From Oscillospiraceae bacterium (GTDB taxonomy: Bacteria > Bacillota > Clostridia > UBA1212), in contig SVJA01000007.1 of assembly GCA_015069195.1 (NCBI GenBank), positions 1 to 64,000 of the forward strand: 64,000 bases of DNA, in the 5' to 3' direction. Positions 51,223 to 60,412 of the stretch are shown piece by piece (position 1 is the stretch's first letter; every line of letters starts with the position of its first letter). The notes beneath the pieces are model-generated. The model was not told the DNA's origin. It saw only the letters and a list, made by a program, of their open reading frames with translations, and made no database searches. The translations under genes and the position numbers were made by a program.

Positions 51223-53751
51223 TTATTTTTTAAACGCTCTGCGATTTATGTCTTTGATTTTCCTAATCATATCCTTAGACATAGCCACATCACATTCTGA
51301 GAAAGCACCGTTTTCCAGTTCAACTCCCCGTGGTGGGTCAGTTTCAAATATTACATCCCTTACACCACACATTAAGCCCCATTTTTCCACATTAATATTA
51401 TTAGGCAAATAAATAGTTTTAATTTCGAAGCAAATTGAAAATGCCGAAGCTCCAATACGTCTTACACTGTTAGGAATTCTTAAAACAGGACCAATATTTT
51501 TGCACCACGAAAAAGCATCCTTACCGATTTCCTCTAAGTCCTCATTAAAGCAAACTTTTTTCAAATTCTCGCATTTAGAGAACACATAATCTGAGATCTT
51601 TTTTACGCCATTCGGAACAACCAACACAGGACATTTAGCGAAAAAGTTCTGCTTCTCCTGGGTATTCATATCCAACAGTCGATTCCATACCTTCTCACAA
51701 TTATAATCGTAACTTAGATAACGCCCAAACTCTGCAGGGTCACCTTGCTCTCCGTTTGGTAAAACCACTGACAAAATGCGAGATAACTCACCATTCATAA
51801 AATAACCAGTAAAACTATGCCCATCCGGATATACGCGGGTGCCTTTTCCGTTAAGAGAACCATTTATAAATTCCCCATTATCATAGTATACCAAATTAAT
51901 CTTATCGTTTGGATACGCAAAATATCCTTTGCAACCCATCGGGCGCTCCACTGTTGTATTCAGTATGTAGTCACCATTGCTATTTCGTACAAAAGCGCCA
52001 TATTCCCATTTTGTGCTTTTATCATCATATAGCCAAGCACGAAGTCCAAATTTTAATATTCCGTGTTCAAAGATGCCCTCTTCGTAATACTGGGGTTCTC
52101 TAAAAGATGTCCAAAGGCAGCACCAGCCGTGTGCCTTTAAACTATTATCAACATTACCAAAATACCACATATCACCGGAATATATGCCAAATTCTCCTGC
52201 TTCCCTACATCCAAAATCTGGCGAACTAACACCGTTACCGTTATTATAATAAAGACTGCTTATTGGGCCTTGACCGCTAGGATAGGAAAGACTGCGGTCA
52301 AATCCACGACCGTGTAGAACTCCTTCTTTATAATTTCCTACAAAGATTGTATCTCCATCTTTGTAGATTCCAAATCCGTGCATAGAACCGTTTTTCCAAA
52401 ACCCTTCATATATGCTGCCATCAGAGAAATAGGAAATTCCCCAACCATTTGGAGTGCCTTCGTCGGTGGCATAACCGATGTAAGCGTGGCCTTTTTCGGT
52501 CATAAAAGATTGGAATCCATCGTAAAAAAGTCCTTCATTCTCCTCTTCGGTCTCATTGCTTTCCTCGCACCCTTCTTCCTCTTCGTCCTCATCATACTCC
52601 GCATTTATGTACCCAAAATCCGTATCATAGAGACGTCCTTGAACGTTTGGTGTGATATACATATCTTCCATCTCTAGAAGTTCGTCTAAAAACTCACCAT
52701 AGATTTTCTCGATTTCATAATAGGATTCCCCCTCAACAATACATGAATATTGCTGATCATTTACGAACAATCGGGCAAAATACAGGGCCCCTATATCCCA
52801 CATAATGTTTTCTTCAAGTCCATAGGTTTCTAAATAGTAATCAAGATAATATTTAAACAGATCCGATGGGCAACGATCATTTAATGTAGAATATTCGTTA
52901 TAAAGGTAATGCGCAAAATGAAGCATGGCAGTTTCGGTAAGATCGTTAGGTTCAGCAAGACATTCGTTATATGCACATTTCAACGCACATTCACAGAGGT
53001 CAAAAAGCTGTACTTCTTCACCCGAAAAAATTCCTTCATCAGAAGTAGCACTATTCAAGACATTCGCATCCACCTGTACAATTTCAGCCAAAAATTCCTG
53101 TGCCGTACCGAGGTCTCTTTCTTCTAAGTTGTTCAAAACTGCCTGGAAGAATGGACCGATATTATTTACAGCATTATCCAGATTACCATATCCATCATTA
53201 TACAAACTGCTTTCTTCATCCATACAAGCGTTGTAATAGTCTGTCATGGTTTCAAATTCTTCGTCATAAGTATCCACATCCTGCTCGTATACTTCTTCTA
53301 TACAGTCTTCCACTTCAATGACAGTTGCTTTCTTTGGAGTTTCAGACTGAGGCTTTATCTCATTTTTCTGTGCTTCCGCACCGAAAATAGCATCAAATTC
53401 ATCATTTTTCGGCGTAGATACCTTTGCTGGAGAAGGAGTAGTCTTTTTCGTAGCGGATTTTTTTGTTGTGTTAGACTTCTTTGTTGTGGTAGTCTTTTTT
53501 TCTGCAGGAGCTTCTATTTTCAGTTCAAGACCTGGGACTGACACGGTATTGCCAAGTGAGTCCAGTTCCTTGAATAGAGCGGTCGCCTTGTCTTTGTCCA
53601 ATCCTGTTGCAACAGTTGAAGGCGCTTTGTCCACCATAGCTTTAGCTGCAGCAAGACCAAGCCCTAATGCCTGGCATATGGCTCTGGTCGTCTTTAACTG
53701 TTGATTTCCAACTTTTTCTAAAATAACATCATAATTTTTCTTATCAGCCAT
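51223..53751 (-). CDS. L7/L12-CTD-like, MORN and LRR multidomain protein
   Basis: The protein has 842 residues. Residues about 5-72 match the ribosomal protein L7/L12 C-terminal domain (YDVILEKVGNQQLKTTRAIC, ALGLGLAAAKAMVDKAPSTV). A Lys/Thr-rich linker and an acidic helical domain follow. The middle has MORN-type repeats (GSIYEGFWKNGSMHGFGIY, FVGNYKEGVLHGRGF, GHSFTGYFMNGEL). The last 130 residues are LRR_5 repeats (YVFSKCENLKKVCFNEDLEE). No signal peptide is seen, so it is cytoplasmic. Its ATG lies within the last eight bases of the STAND NTPase gene (ATGGCTGA), so the two are translationally coupled and probably interact. Confidence 0.8.
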   Translation of the reverse strand: MADKKNYDVILEKVGNQQLKTTRAICQALGLGLAAAKAMVDKAPSTVATGLDKDKATALFKELDSLGNTVSVPGLELKIEAPAEKKTTTTKKSNTTKKSATKKTTPSPAKVSTPKNDEFDAIFGAEAQKNEIKPQSETPKKATVIEVEDCIEEVYEQDVDTYDEEFETMTDYYNACMDEESSLYNDGYGNLDNAVNNIGPFFQAVLNNLEERDLGTAQEFLAEIVQVDANVLNSATSDEGIFSGEEVQLFDLCECALKCAYNECLAEPNDLTETAMLHFAHYLYNEYSTLNDRCPSDLFKYYLDYYLETYGLEENIMWDIGALYFARLFVNDQQYSCIVEGESYYEIEKIYGEFLDELLEMEDMYITPNVQGRLYDTDFGYINAEYDEDEEEEGCEESNETEEENEGLFYDGFQSFMTEKGHAYIGYATDEGTPNGWGISYFSDGSIYEGFWKNGSMHGFGIYKDGDTIFVGNYKEGVLHGRGFDRSLSYPSGQGPISSLYYNNGNGVSSPDFGCREAGEFGIYSGDMWYFGNVDNSLKAHGWCCLWTSFREPQYYEEGIFEHGILKFGLRAWLYDDKSTKWEYGAFVRNSNGDYILNTTVERPMGCKGYFAYPNDKINLVYYDNGEFINGSLNGKGTRVYPDGHSFTGYFMNGELSRILSVVLPNGEQGDPAEFGRYLSYDYNCEKVWNRLLDMNTQEKQNFFAKCPVLVVPNGVKKISDYVFSKCENLKKVCFNEDLEEIGKDAFSWCKNIGPVLRIPNSVRRIGASAFSICFEIKTIYLPNNINVEKWGLMCGVRDVIFETDPPRGVELENGAFSECDVAMSKDMIRKIKDINRRAFKK

Positions 53752-56700
53752 TTTCAATTTCCTCCTTTAAAATCTCGCAATATGCCTCGATTGATATAGA
53801 AGCAATACGTTCTAATCCCATATATTGGTCCTTGATCGTATTAAATTTTTCTACGATTTCTAAAAATTTATCCATATCCTCTTCAATATAATAGTACCTG
53901 ATGATATCTTGTACGATGGTTTCCAATTCTCCGTCGCATTTTGCCGCTTCAAGCAATCTTTCTATGTCGTCTATGTATTGCAACACATATGCACAGTGGA
54001 GAATGTCCACATAATCTGAAACATCTAATACCGTTTCTACCAAATACTTCGTAATGGTTATATACCAATCTACTAAATTCTCGTCAAGCTCCTCTTCTTT
54101 ATCAGACAAATCAGCAAAATAAAACAGCAATGCACGCCAAAACATGATACCATCTGACCTATGACTTGTACGTTTCCATACTTCCTCGGCTTTATGCATA
54201 AGGTCTTCATTATCAACCTCTTTGACATCAAGATTTACCTGAATTTCTGCACGGAGCAAATCTAAATCGAAAGGATATTCCTGCTTACCAATCATAATCC
54301 AATAGTCATCTTCCATAAGCTTGGAAATATACATAAAATCTTCTTTCTTAGCTTCAAATATATCTGATTCATAAGCAATGTCGTAGGCCATATCATGATA
54401 TTTTTCTCCTAATTCATCATCGAATAAGCTAACTATTTCTGAAAACTCGGTATACACCTTCATTCTTAAAAAGATATTTTCATATTCCGAATCATATGAG
54501 AAAACATCCAGAAATTCCTCTCCCTTAATATACTGTTCAAAAAACGCAATGGATTTCGTTTTATTAACAGCCTTAAGTAAACAAAAATAGATTTTGTTGG
54601 CTAAGTTTTCATCAAACTCCATTTCATTTTTTTGAAACAAATCAAGTGTATTCGTTAGTAATATAAAAGCGTTTTTAGGTTTGATATCAATCAAACATTC
54701 AACTAACTCAATAAGTGCCTTTATTTCGATTATAAAAAGAAGCTTGCTATCTTTGGTTAAACACTCATCACAGGCAATTGCAAGCGGCGAGTAAAAATCA
54801 TATACTAAACTTTCCGAGTCCGCATCAACATCATAGAAAGACGGTAAAAGCCTAACATTATAAAACTCCTCATTCTTTCCAATTGCAAGCAACAAATCAA
54901 TCGCTTTTTGATAATATCCTCGTATAAGCAAATAACAAATACTATCCGTAATATCTTCTATTTTAGAACGTCTCAGTACAGAAACCAAATACTCAGGTGA
55001 AGAATCTAGTATTGCCGATTTAAACGCGTATGGACGCAGTTCTTCATTCTGTAGCATGTATTCAGCCGCCGGAATGGCATCCCAATCATTCACATATCTA
55101 GAAATGCTTTGTTCAATTGCTCTGTTTTTTATTTTATAAAAACGATGGTAAGGATTGTAGCTTAGAACATCTTCTAACATCTGTACTACAAGCGAAAACT
55201 CAAGGTCATTAAAATCCCAATTGTATTCTGCGAAAATACCACGAATATCTTCAATGCTAAAACTGACAGGAACATGTGTGAAGAGTCCTATTATTCTCTC
55301 TACAAACACATGGTTAATACGTTCCCCTGCCTCTTCCATAAGCTCACCCAGGATCTCATATCGTTCATCGGTAGTGTTATCTACAATGGATATCATATAT
55401 TTATTAATGTTATCCATACCATCTCCCATAGCACGAATAGTGGCAAAATCCTCACTATCCAGAATCAGCAGTCTCTTAATAATGCTTTTTAGATATGAAC
55501 TATAACAACTGCTTTCCTTAGATAGAATACATTCTTTTACTACCTCCGAGATTTCTTTGTGATTACTTCTTACAATACTGTCAAGTACTAATTTGGACTC
55601 TTCTTTCGTCAGCCCTCTCATAAGTGCCTTATTCGAAAACTCGAAAAAAGGATAAAAAGGAAGTTCCCTTTGCATTGCTATCACAAAAACAGCCTTAAAT
55701 TCCATATTTTCTTCACTACTGCGCCATGTTGTTTCCAAAAAAGCCATATTTTGCAGCAATTCTCTATCGGCATTATCGATAAAAATACCAATTGGTTCTT
55801 CCAATTTTGATAGCATACTCAAAATTTCTGCGTATAAATCTTCATCCGTATAGACCCTGTGTTCCAATCCTAAGATATCTTCTAATTTATAGATTAGAAT
55901 CTCTGGAAATGAGAGAAAATCACTACTGAATTTATCAAGGCCAAAGGAATATGCCAGTTTTTCTCCCTTCCACTTGCAATATGAGCTAATAACTGATGTG
56001 CTTTTACCGCTGCCCTCTTCTCCGTTAACATAAATGAACATTCTATCCTCTGTGACCTCTGAGCCACAATAAGCAAAATCATAATTATCGACAGCAGCGA
56101 TGGTTTTATTGATTTCTTCAAAATAGCGTTGGGCGGCCTGCATACTACGTTCCTGCCATGGAGTATTGCTTTCTGCCTCTAAATCCCGAAGTAATACTTT
56201 ACTAAGATCTGCCTCTACCTGCGATAGGAAATTTTCAAGACCTACAACTCTTTTGTTCTTTGCATCCCAAATAGCATCATAATAGCGAATCTGATCCGGA
56301 TAAATTTCTCCAATGCGTTTTTTGAGTTCATTCACCTTATTTAAATGAATTTCACTTTCTGCTTCATAATCACGACGCTCTACATCGGTCATGCCGGATT
56401 TATCAAGATTACGGAAATAGAACAAGATGCGACCTTCATATTCCGGATTCAGTAATGCACCGTAATCAATCTCTAATTCCGTTACGGAAATATCTTTGAT
56501 TTTTTCAATACCCTTTAATACACAAGCCTCATCGATTAACTCCTGTGCCGGTATCCATCCATATCGCTCACCAATGAGCACAATCATATATGGCTTACAA
56601 TTGTCGATTTGGTCGAGACATACTTTAAGAACCTTACGGCTTCCTTCATCCGAATCCAAATCCGTGGTGTTAACACCCCAACGCAAATCGCCGAAGTACG

Positions 56701-56815
56701 CTTTTTCACCGTATTCACGCAATTGTTCGTTAAGCGTGGGAATAGCATAGGTCTGCAACATATCCCTTTCAAACTGCATGTCTTTAAATGTTGATGAAAC
56801 AAATACCAGCTTCAT
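53744..56815 (-). CDS. DUF4062-STAND NTPase (predicted conflict-system sensor)
   Basis: The protein has 1023 residues. Residues 1-130 match the DUF4062/TEP1-NPHP3-type N-domain: VFVSSTFKDMQFERDML, DLRWGVNTTD, CLDQIDNCKPYMIVLIGERY. A STAND-type NTPase follows: Walker A VNGEEGSGKST (about 263-273) and Walker B IGIFIDNAD (about 342-350). The remaining 600 residues are helical, TPR-like repeats that would act as the sensor arm. Similar STAND proteins include anti-phage Avs-like systems, but no target is known. It follows the RyR membrane protein by 20 bases and overlaps the next gene by eight. Confidence 0.82.
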   Translation of the reverse strand: MKLVFVSSTFKDMQFERDMLQTYAIPTLNEQLREYGEKAYFGDLRWGVNTTDLDSDEGSRKVLKVCLDQIDNCKPYMIVLIGERYGWIPAQELIDEACVLKGIEKIKDISVTELEIDYGALLNPEYEGRILFYFRNLDKSGMTDVERRDYEAESEIHLNKVNELKKRIGEIYPDQIRYYDAIWDAKNKRVVGLENFLSQVEADLSKVLLRDLEAESNTPWQERSMQAAQRYFEEINKTIAAVDNYDFAYCGSEVTEDRMFIYVNGEEGSGKSTSVISSYCKWKGEKLAYSFGLDKFSSDFLSFPEILIYKLEDILGLEHRVYTDEDLYAEILSMLSKLEEPIGIFIDNADRELLQNMAFLETTWRSSEENMEFKAVFVIAMQRELPFYPFFEFSNKALMRGLTKEESKLVLDSIVRSNHKEISEVVKECILSKESSCYSSYLKSIIKRLLILDSEDFATIRAMGDGMDNINKYMISIVDNTTDERYEILGELMEEAGERINHVFVERIIGLFTHVPVSFSIEDIRGIFAEYNWDFNDLEFSLVVQMLEDVLSYNPYHRFYKIKNRAIEQSISRYVNDWDAIPAAEYMLQNEELRPYAFKSAILDSSPEYLVSVLRRSKIEDITDSICYLLIRGYYQKAIDLLLAIGKNEEFYNVRLLPSFYDVDADSESLVYDFYSPLAIACDECLTKDSKLLFIIEIKALIELVECLIDIKPKNAFILLTNTLDLFQKNEMEFDENLANKIYFCLLKAVNKTKSIAFFEQYIKGEEFLDVFSYDSEYENIFLRMKVYTEFSEIVSLFDDELGEKYHDMAYDIAYESDIFEAKKEDFMYISKLMEDDYWIMIGKQEYPFDLDLLRAEIQVNLDVKEVDNEDLMHKAEEVWKRTSHRSDGIMFWRALLFYFADLSDKEEELDENLVDWYITITKYLVETVLDVSDYVDILHCAYVLQYIDDIERLLEAAKCDGELETIVQDIIRYYYIEEDMDKFLEIVEKFNTIKDQYMGLERIASISIEAYCEILKEEIENG

Positions 56816-56835
56816 AGCGCACCTCCATTCATCTT

Positions 56836-58869
56836 TTATTTTTCTATTAACGAATAACCAAGAGATGTTAATAGTTCCTCGGCTGAGGTAATCAGCATTT
56901 CATCATAAATATAATAGTCATAGTCTTCGGCGGTACATCCATTTCCTGCTTTTTCTGCTAGGTAGGATGATAAATCGTTCAGACCATTATATGTCGTAAG
57001 GCAGGCATGTTTTTTAGACACGGTATTTTTCACATTAAAGCGTACTTTCTTACCGTCTTCAGACTTGATTGTAATACCGTCTTTCCTAAGAGGAAGGTAT
57101 TCCCCGAGCAGATGATACGCATTCCATCTTGCATGCTCCTGGGCAATCAATGCATTACGAACAGAAGGTGTAAAATATTCGCTGTAAGCGTATTCTCCGT
57201 TGCGTCCGTAACGTTCCCCAACAAGTGCAGTGTTTGCTCCATTGCCGTCCTTTACATAATCCAAACCAAGCAAATTGAGCTTTACTCGCAGACTCATTGC
57301 CGAATAGATGTTGGAATATAAGGTAAAATAGTCAAGGCTGTTCCAATCTTCTTCTGCTTTTTTCTGAATATACTCGGCAAAATCTGGACGTTTTCTTTCC
57401 TCTTCCCCTGCATATTGTGCGGTGTATACTTCGTTAAGCTTCTTTGCCATAACCGACAAACTATCATTAACAATAACCTCGTGATTAAACACGCTTTCAC
57501 TCTTTCCAAAATATGTAGTATTCGCATTGTCCTCGGTATATGCAGCTTCGCTACGCACAAACAACTGATAATTGTCCTTATCAAATAGAGCCGTATTTAT
57601 TTTTGCAGCAATCTCAATATTATGACAATCTTCATTGGTATCCACAACAATCAATGTATAACTGTTATCCTTTTGTACCTTTGTTTTAATTGCCTTTAGC
57701 ACCTCGCGTGAGGCAGGCGACTTATCGATTGTCACGGTTTTATATGGCAATTCTGGTAATGGGAAATATTCCGCAGTATTACATTCTTCCAGTTCCTCTG
57801 CCAAACCGCCAATATCCCATTCTGCAGTATCAATATTTGTGTCGCATAAAAAATAATTTATCGGCAGGACTTTATATTCGCCATCAAAAGTAACCAGCTG
57901 ATTGTTCAGAATGGATTGACGATACCATTCTTTACAAAACTTTCCAAAACCAAGCACAAACATGTTGATTTCCGTTCCTTGCTTAACAGCAGCTTTTTCG
58001 ATAAAGTTATTTGGCAGATACTTTGTAACAGGATGTTCTTCCATAAGCATACGTACTAACAGTTCATTTGTGCTGAAGGTGTCAATGTACGCTTCCATCC
58101 CATTCTTCTCAATAATTTCACGACGAATCGTTTCGGCCTTCTCTCCCTCCATCTCTACATAGAGGTATATGTTTTTAGATTCCTGTGCCGCTTTCTTGTA
58201 CGCAATGAATGTGTCTACACAATCCAGGCTCTTTTCCTCATTAATACAAATCAGGTTATAACGTGTGTTGGTGTTGAACAGGTGACCTTTTAGCAAAGTC
58301 TCTGTAAAGCCTTTGTGTAAAATTACATACTTATCTTCGATTAATTCATTAATAGCATCTTTGCTTACGCTGTCATCCAGTAGCAATACTGCATTGTATG
58401 ACTTCGCATAACGCAAGGCACGTGGACTGTTCCCCATTACCACATCACAATCTGTCTGTTTCATTGCCTTTGCAAGACGAAAGCTATTGACTATTGAATT
58501 GTGAAAAGCCTCAACAACTGTACTGATAACAGAAATGAGGGATACCAGAACCGCCAATATATAGGCATATGCAAAAATCGAAACGACTTCAGAGAAAGCA
58601 ATTGCTGATTCACCGCCACCCTGGCCAATGAACATCTGAACCGCCGACATCACACAGCCGAACAACCCAAAAACATGATTTACTTTTTCCTCAAGCACTA
58701 TCACGTTATACAGATACGGCACAAGATTTAACGCCAAATTCACAAGAAATACAACCGCTAAATATGGGAGCGTTTCATTGAGTTTCTTCCTGTTAAATCG
58801 TCCAATAATAAAACTAAGTAATAGCACGACTTCGACAATTAAAATAAAAATGCTAATATTGTTCCACAT
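56836..58869 (-). CDS. membrane protein with TrkA-N-like and RyR domains
   Basis: The protein has 677 residues. Three to four hydrophobic segments (about 5-25, 33-60, 95-122) are followed by two Rossmann-like regions: CDVVMGNSPRALRYAKSYNA with LICINEEKSLDC, and later INMFVLGFGKFCKEWY. The C-terminal RyR domain has LIAQEHARWNAYHLLGEYLP and KKHACLTTYNGL, then YDYYIYDE. TM-TrkA-N-RyR proteins were proposed in comparative genomics of nucleotide-centred conflict systems as ligand-gated channel-like effectors. Here it would be the membrane effector of the STAND NTPase (inference). Confidence 0.8.
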   Translation of the reverse strand: MWNNISIFILIVEVVLLLSFIIGRFNRKKLNETLPYLAVVFLVNLALNLVPYLYNVIVLEEKVNHVFGLFGCVMSAVQMFIGQGGGESAIAFSEVVSIFAYAYILAVLVSLISVISTVVEAFHNSIVNSFRLAKAMKQTDCDVVMGNSPRALRYAKSYNAVLLLDDSVSKDAINELIEDKYVILHKGFTETLLKGHLFNTNTRYNLICINEEKSLDCVDTFIAYKKAAQESKNIYLYVEMEGEKAETIRREIIEKNGMEAYIDTFSTNELLVRMLMEEHPVTKYLPNNFIEKAAVKQGTEINMFVLGFGKFCKEWYRQSILNNQLVTFDGEYKVLPINYFLCDTNIDTAEWDIGGLAEELEECNTAEYFPLPELPYKTVTIDKSPASREVLKAIKTKVQKDNSYTLIVVDTNEDCHNIEIAAKINTALFDKDNYQLFVRSEAAYTEDNANTTYFGKSESVFNHEVIVNDSLSVMAKKLNEVYTAQYAGEEERKRPDFAEYIQKKAEEDWNSLDYFTLYSNIYSAMSLRVKLNLLGLDYVKDGNGANTALVGERYGRNGEYAYSEYFTPSVRNALIAQEHARWNAYHLLGEYLPLRKDGITIKSEDGKKVRFNVKNTVSKKHACLTTYNGLNDLSSYLAEKAGNGCTAEDYDYYIYDEMLITSAEELLTSLGYSLIEK

Positions 58870-58881
58870 ACACGATCTCCT

Positions 58882-59094
58882 TTATGCCTCTTTAATTACA
58901 TCCATCATATCACCAATGTTACAGTCTAATTTATCACAAATGCGAAGCAAAACATCAATAGACACCGGCTCATCTTTGCGCATTTTAGTCAGCGTATTAG
59001 GTGCAATTTCAGCCATTTTCCTAAGATCTGCTTTGCTCATTTTCTTATCCACTAGTAACTTCCAAAGCTTGTTATAACTTACTTTCATAGCCAT
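58882..59094 (-). CDS. small XRE-family regulator (YozG-like)
   Basis: The protein has 70 residues with one HTH_26/XRE domain: MSKADLRKMAEIAPNTLTKM is the helix-turn-helix and VSIDVLLRICDKLDCNIGDM the following helices. AAAGGA lies 10 bases before the ATG. It is first in the operon, 12 bases before the RyR membrane gene, and probably controls the promoter at 59135-59163. Confidence 0.9.
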   Translation of the reverse strand: MAMKVSYNKLWKLLVDKKMSKADLRKMAEIAPNTLTKMRKDEPVSIDVLLRICDKLDCNIGDMMDVIKEA

Positions 59095-59134
59095 GTTAGT
59101 ATATTCCTTTCTGCATATATAAGTTTACTTTTAT

Positions 59135-59163
59135 ATTATAGCACAACGGATTCATTCTTACAA
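59135..59163 (-). promoter_or_regulatory. promoter of the twelve-gene operon
   Basis: On the minus strand TTGTAA (59158-59163) and TATAAT (59135-59140) are 17 bases apart. It lies between the spoIVB terminator and the XRE gene. Confidence 0.7.
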
Positions 59164-59177
59164 CAAACATTACTAAA

Positions 59178-59214
59178 ACAAAAACAGACTCTCGCACAGA
59201 AATGCGAAAGTCTG
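59178..59214 (-). terminator. terminator of spoIVB
   Basis: CAGACTCTCGCA (59185-59196) pairs with TGCGAAAGTCTG (59203-59214) with one mismatch; a U-rich run follows on the minus strand (59178-59184). It lies 45 bases after the spoIVB stop and separates it from the island operon. Confidence 0.8.
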
Positions 59215-59259
59215 CTATTTTTCATATATATTAATTGTTTACATTTTTAAGGGGTTATA

Positions 59260-60354
59260 TCAACGATCCAACATATTCTCAATAAATATCCCATACCCCC
59301 TCGTTGGGTCATTCACTAGCACATGCGTCACCGCACCGATTAGTTTGCCATCCTGTAATATTGGACTGCCGCTCATACCCTGAACAATTCCTCCTGTCTC
59401 TGCAAGAAGATCACGGTCAGTTACATAAATTGACATTCCTTTTGAAGTTTCGCTCGAATCATTTTTAATTAATTCTATTTTCACGGCATATTCTTTCGGA
59501 GTTGTTCCCGATACCGTAGAAATAATCGTTGCGTCTCCGGAGTATATCTCACTCATCCGTGCAACCGGCATTAAAATTCCGTACTCGTCCATATCATTGA
59601 CTACGCTTTCAGATATTGTTCCGTAGATACCTCTGTCACAGTTTGTTTCAACGTTTCCTATTCCGTTTTCATTTTCTGAATTCAGAAAATAACCTTGCAA
59701 TTCACCGGGAGAACCCGACTTACCTTTTACACAACCGCCTATTGCAGCATCGTATAAAGTACCGTCTGACATTTCAAAAAGTCCGCAATACTCCGCACCG
59801 CCTATGCCGTGACCGAGAGCACCGTATTGATTATTTTCAGGATTTATATATGTGAGTGTACCGATACCTGCCGCATTGTCCTTTACCCACAAACCAAGCT
59901 TGTTCTGATGGCTTTCAGCCGAAACATCCGGTGTCACTGTAATTGTACAAACTTCATCATTTCGTATGACATTTACATCACAACTGCCCGTGCTTTTGTA
60001 AATACAGTTTTGCAAATCTACCGTTGAATGAACTTCCTCTCCGGAAACCGAAACAATTCTGTCACCGACAAGTATTCCCGCATCAAAGCTCGGATTTACG
60101 AATTTATCGTTTTCATTTTTAAAACCGATAAAACCTGTTACAATAACTCCGTCCGATTGCATCTTTATACCAATAGGAACACCGCACACATAAAGGTGCG
60201 ACGGATAAGCATTCACTTCACTGTATCCGTAAGTTTCTACAGCCGTTACGGTATCACATGTATTTATTCCGCCAAAGAAACCGCATGAAAAAATCATTAA
60301 AACAAATGACAAAAAGCAAAGATTTTTAGCAAACAGTTTCGTTTTTTCTTTCAC
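59260..60354 (-). CDS. spoIVB: SpoIVB sporulation peptidase (S55)
   Basis: The protein has 364 residues. A signal/TM segment (about 10-30) is followed by a PDZ domain (about 85-150; DAGILVGDRIVSVSGEEV) and the S55 serine peptidase domain. The catalytic-region motifs are GALGHGIG (His) and IVQGMSGSPILQ (Ser). SpoIVB is secreted from the forespore and triggers pro-sigma-K processing by cleaving SpoIVFA. The C-terminus ENMLDR is very short after the last conserved motif. It follows recN; spo0A, the usual next gene, is missing and is replaced by the island operon. Confidence 0.95.
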   Translation of the reverse strand: MKEKTKLFAKNLCFLSFVLMIFSCGFFGGINTCDTVTAVETYGYSEVNAYPSHLYVCGVPIGIKMQSDGVIVTGFIGFKNENDKFVNPSFDAGILVGDRIVSVSGEEVHSTVDLQNCIYKSTGSCDVNVIRNDEVCTITVTPDVSAESHQNKLGLWVKDNAAGIGTLTYINPENNQYGALGHGIGGAEYCGLFEMSDGTLYDAAIGGCVKGKSGSPGELQGYFLNSENENGIGNVETNCDRGIYGTISESVVNDMDEYGILMPVARMSEIYSGDATIISTVSGTTPKEYAVKIELIKNDSSETSKGMSIYVTDRDLLAETGGIVQGMSGSPILQDGKLIGAVTHVLVNDPTRGYGIFIENMLDR

Positions 60355-60373
60355 ATTTAAAACCTCCTTTACA

Positions 60374-60411
60374 CAAAAAAATCGGACGCAGATTTTTTCT
60401 GCCGTCCGATT
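60374..60411 (-). terminator. terminator of recN, overlapping the spoIVB leader
   Basis: AATCGGACG (60380-60388) pairs with CGTCCGATT (60403-60411) with an internal CAG/CTG pair and a bulge; T7 follows on the minus strand. It lies immediately upstream of the spoIVB ribosome site (60361-60370). Confidence 0.75.
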
Positions 60412-60412
60412 A

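Noticed and set aside
45417-59259. Prophage or integrative conjugative element
   Set aside because: No integrase, capsid, portal, relaxase or transposase gene is present between the two spoIVB ends.
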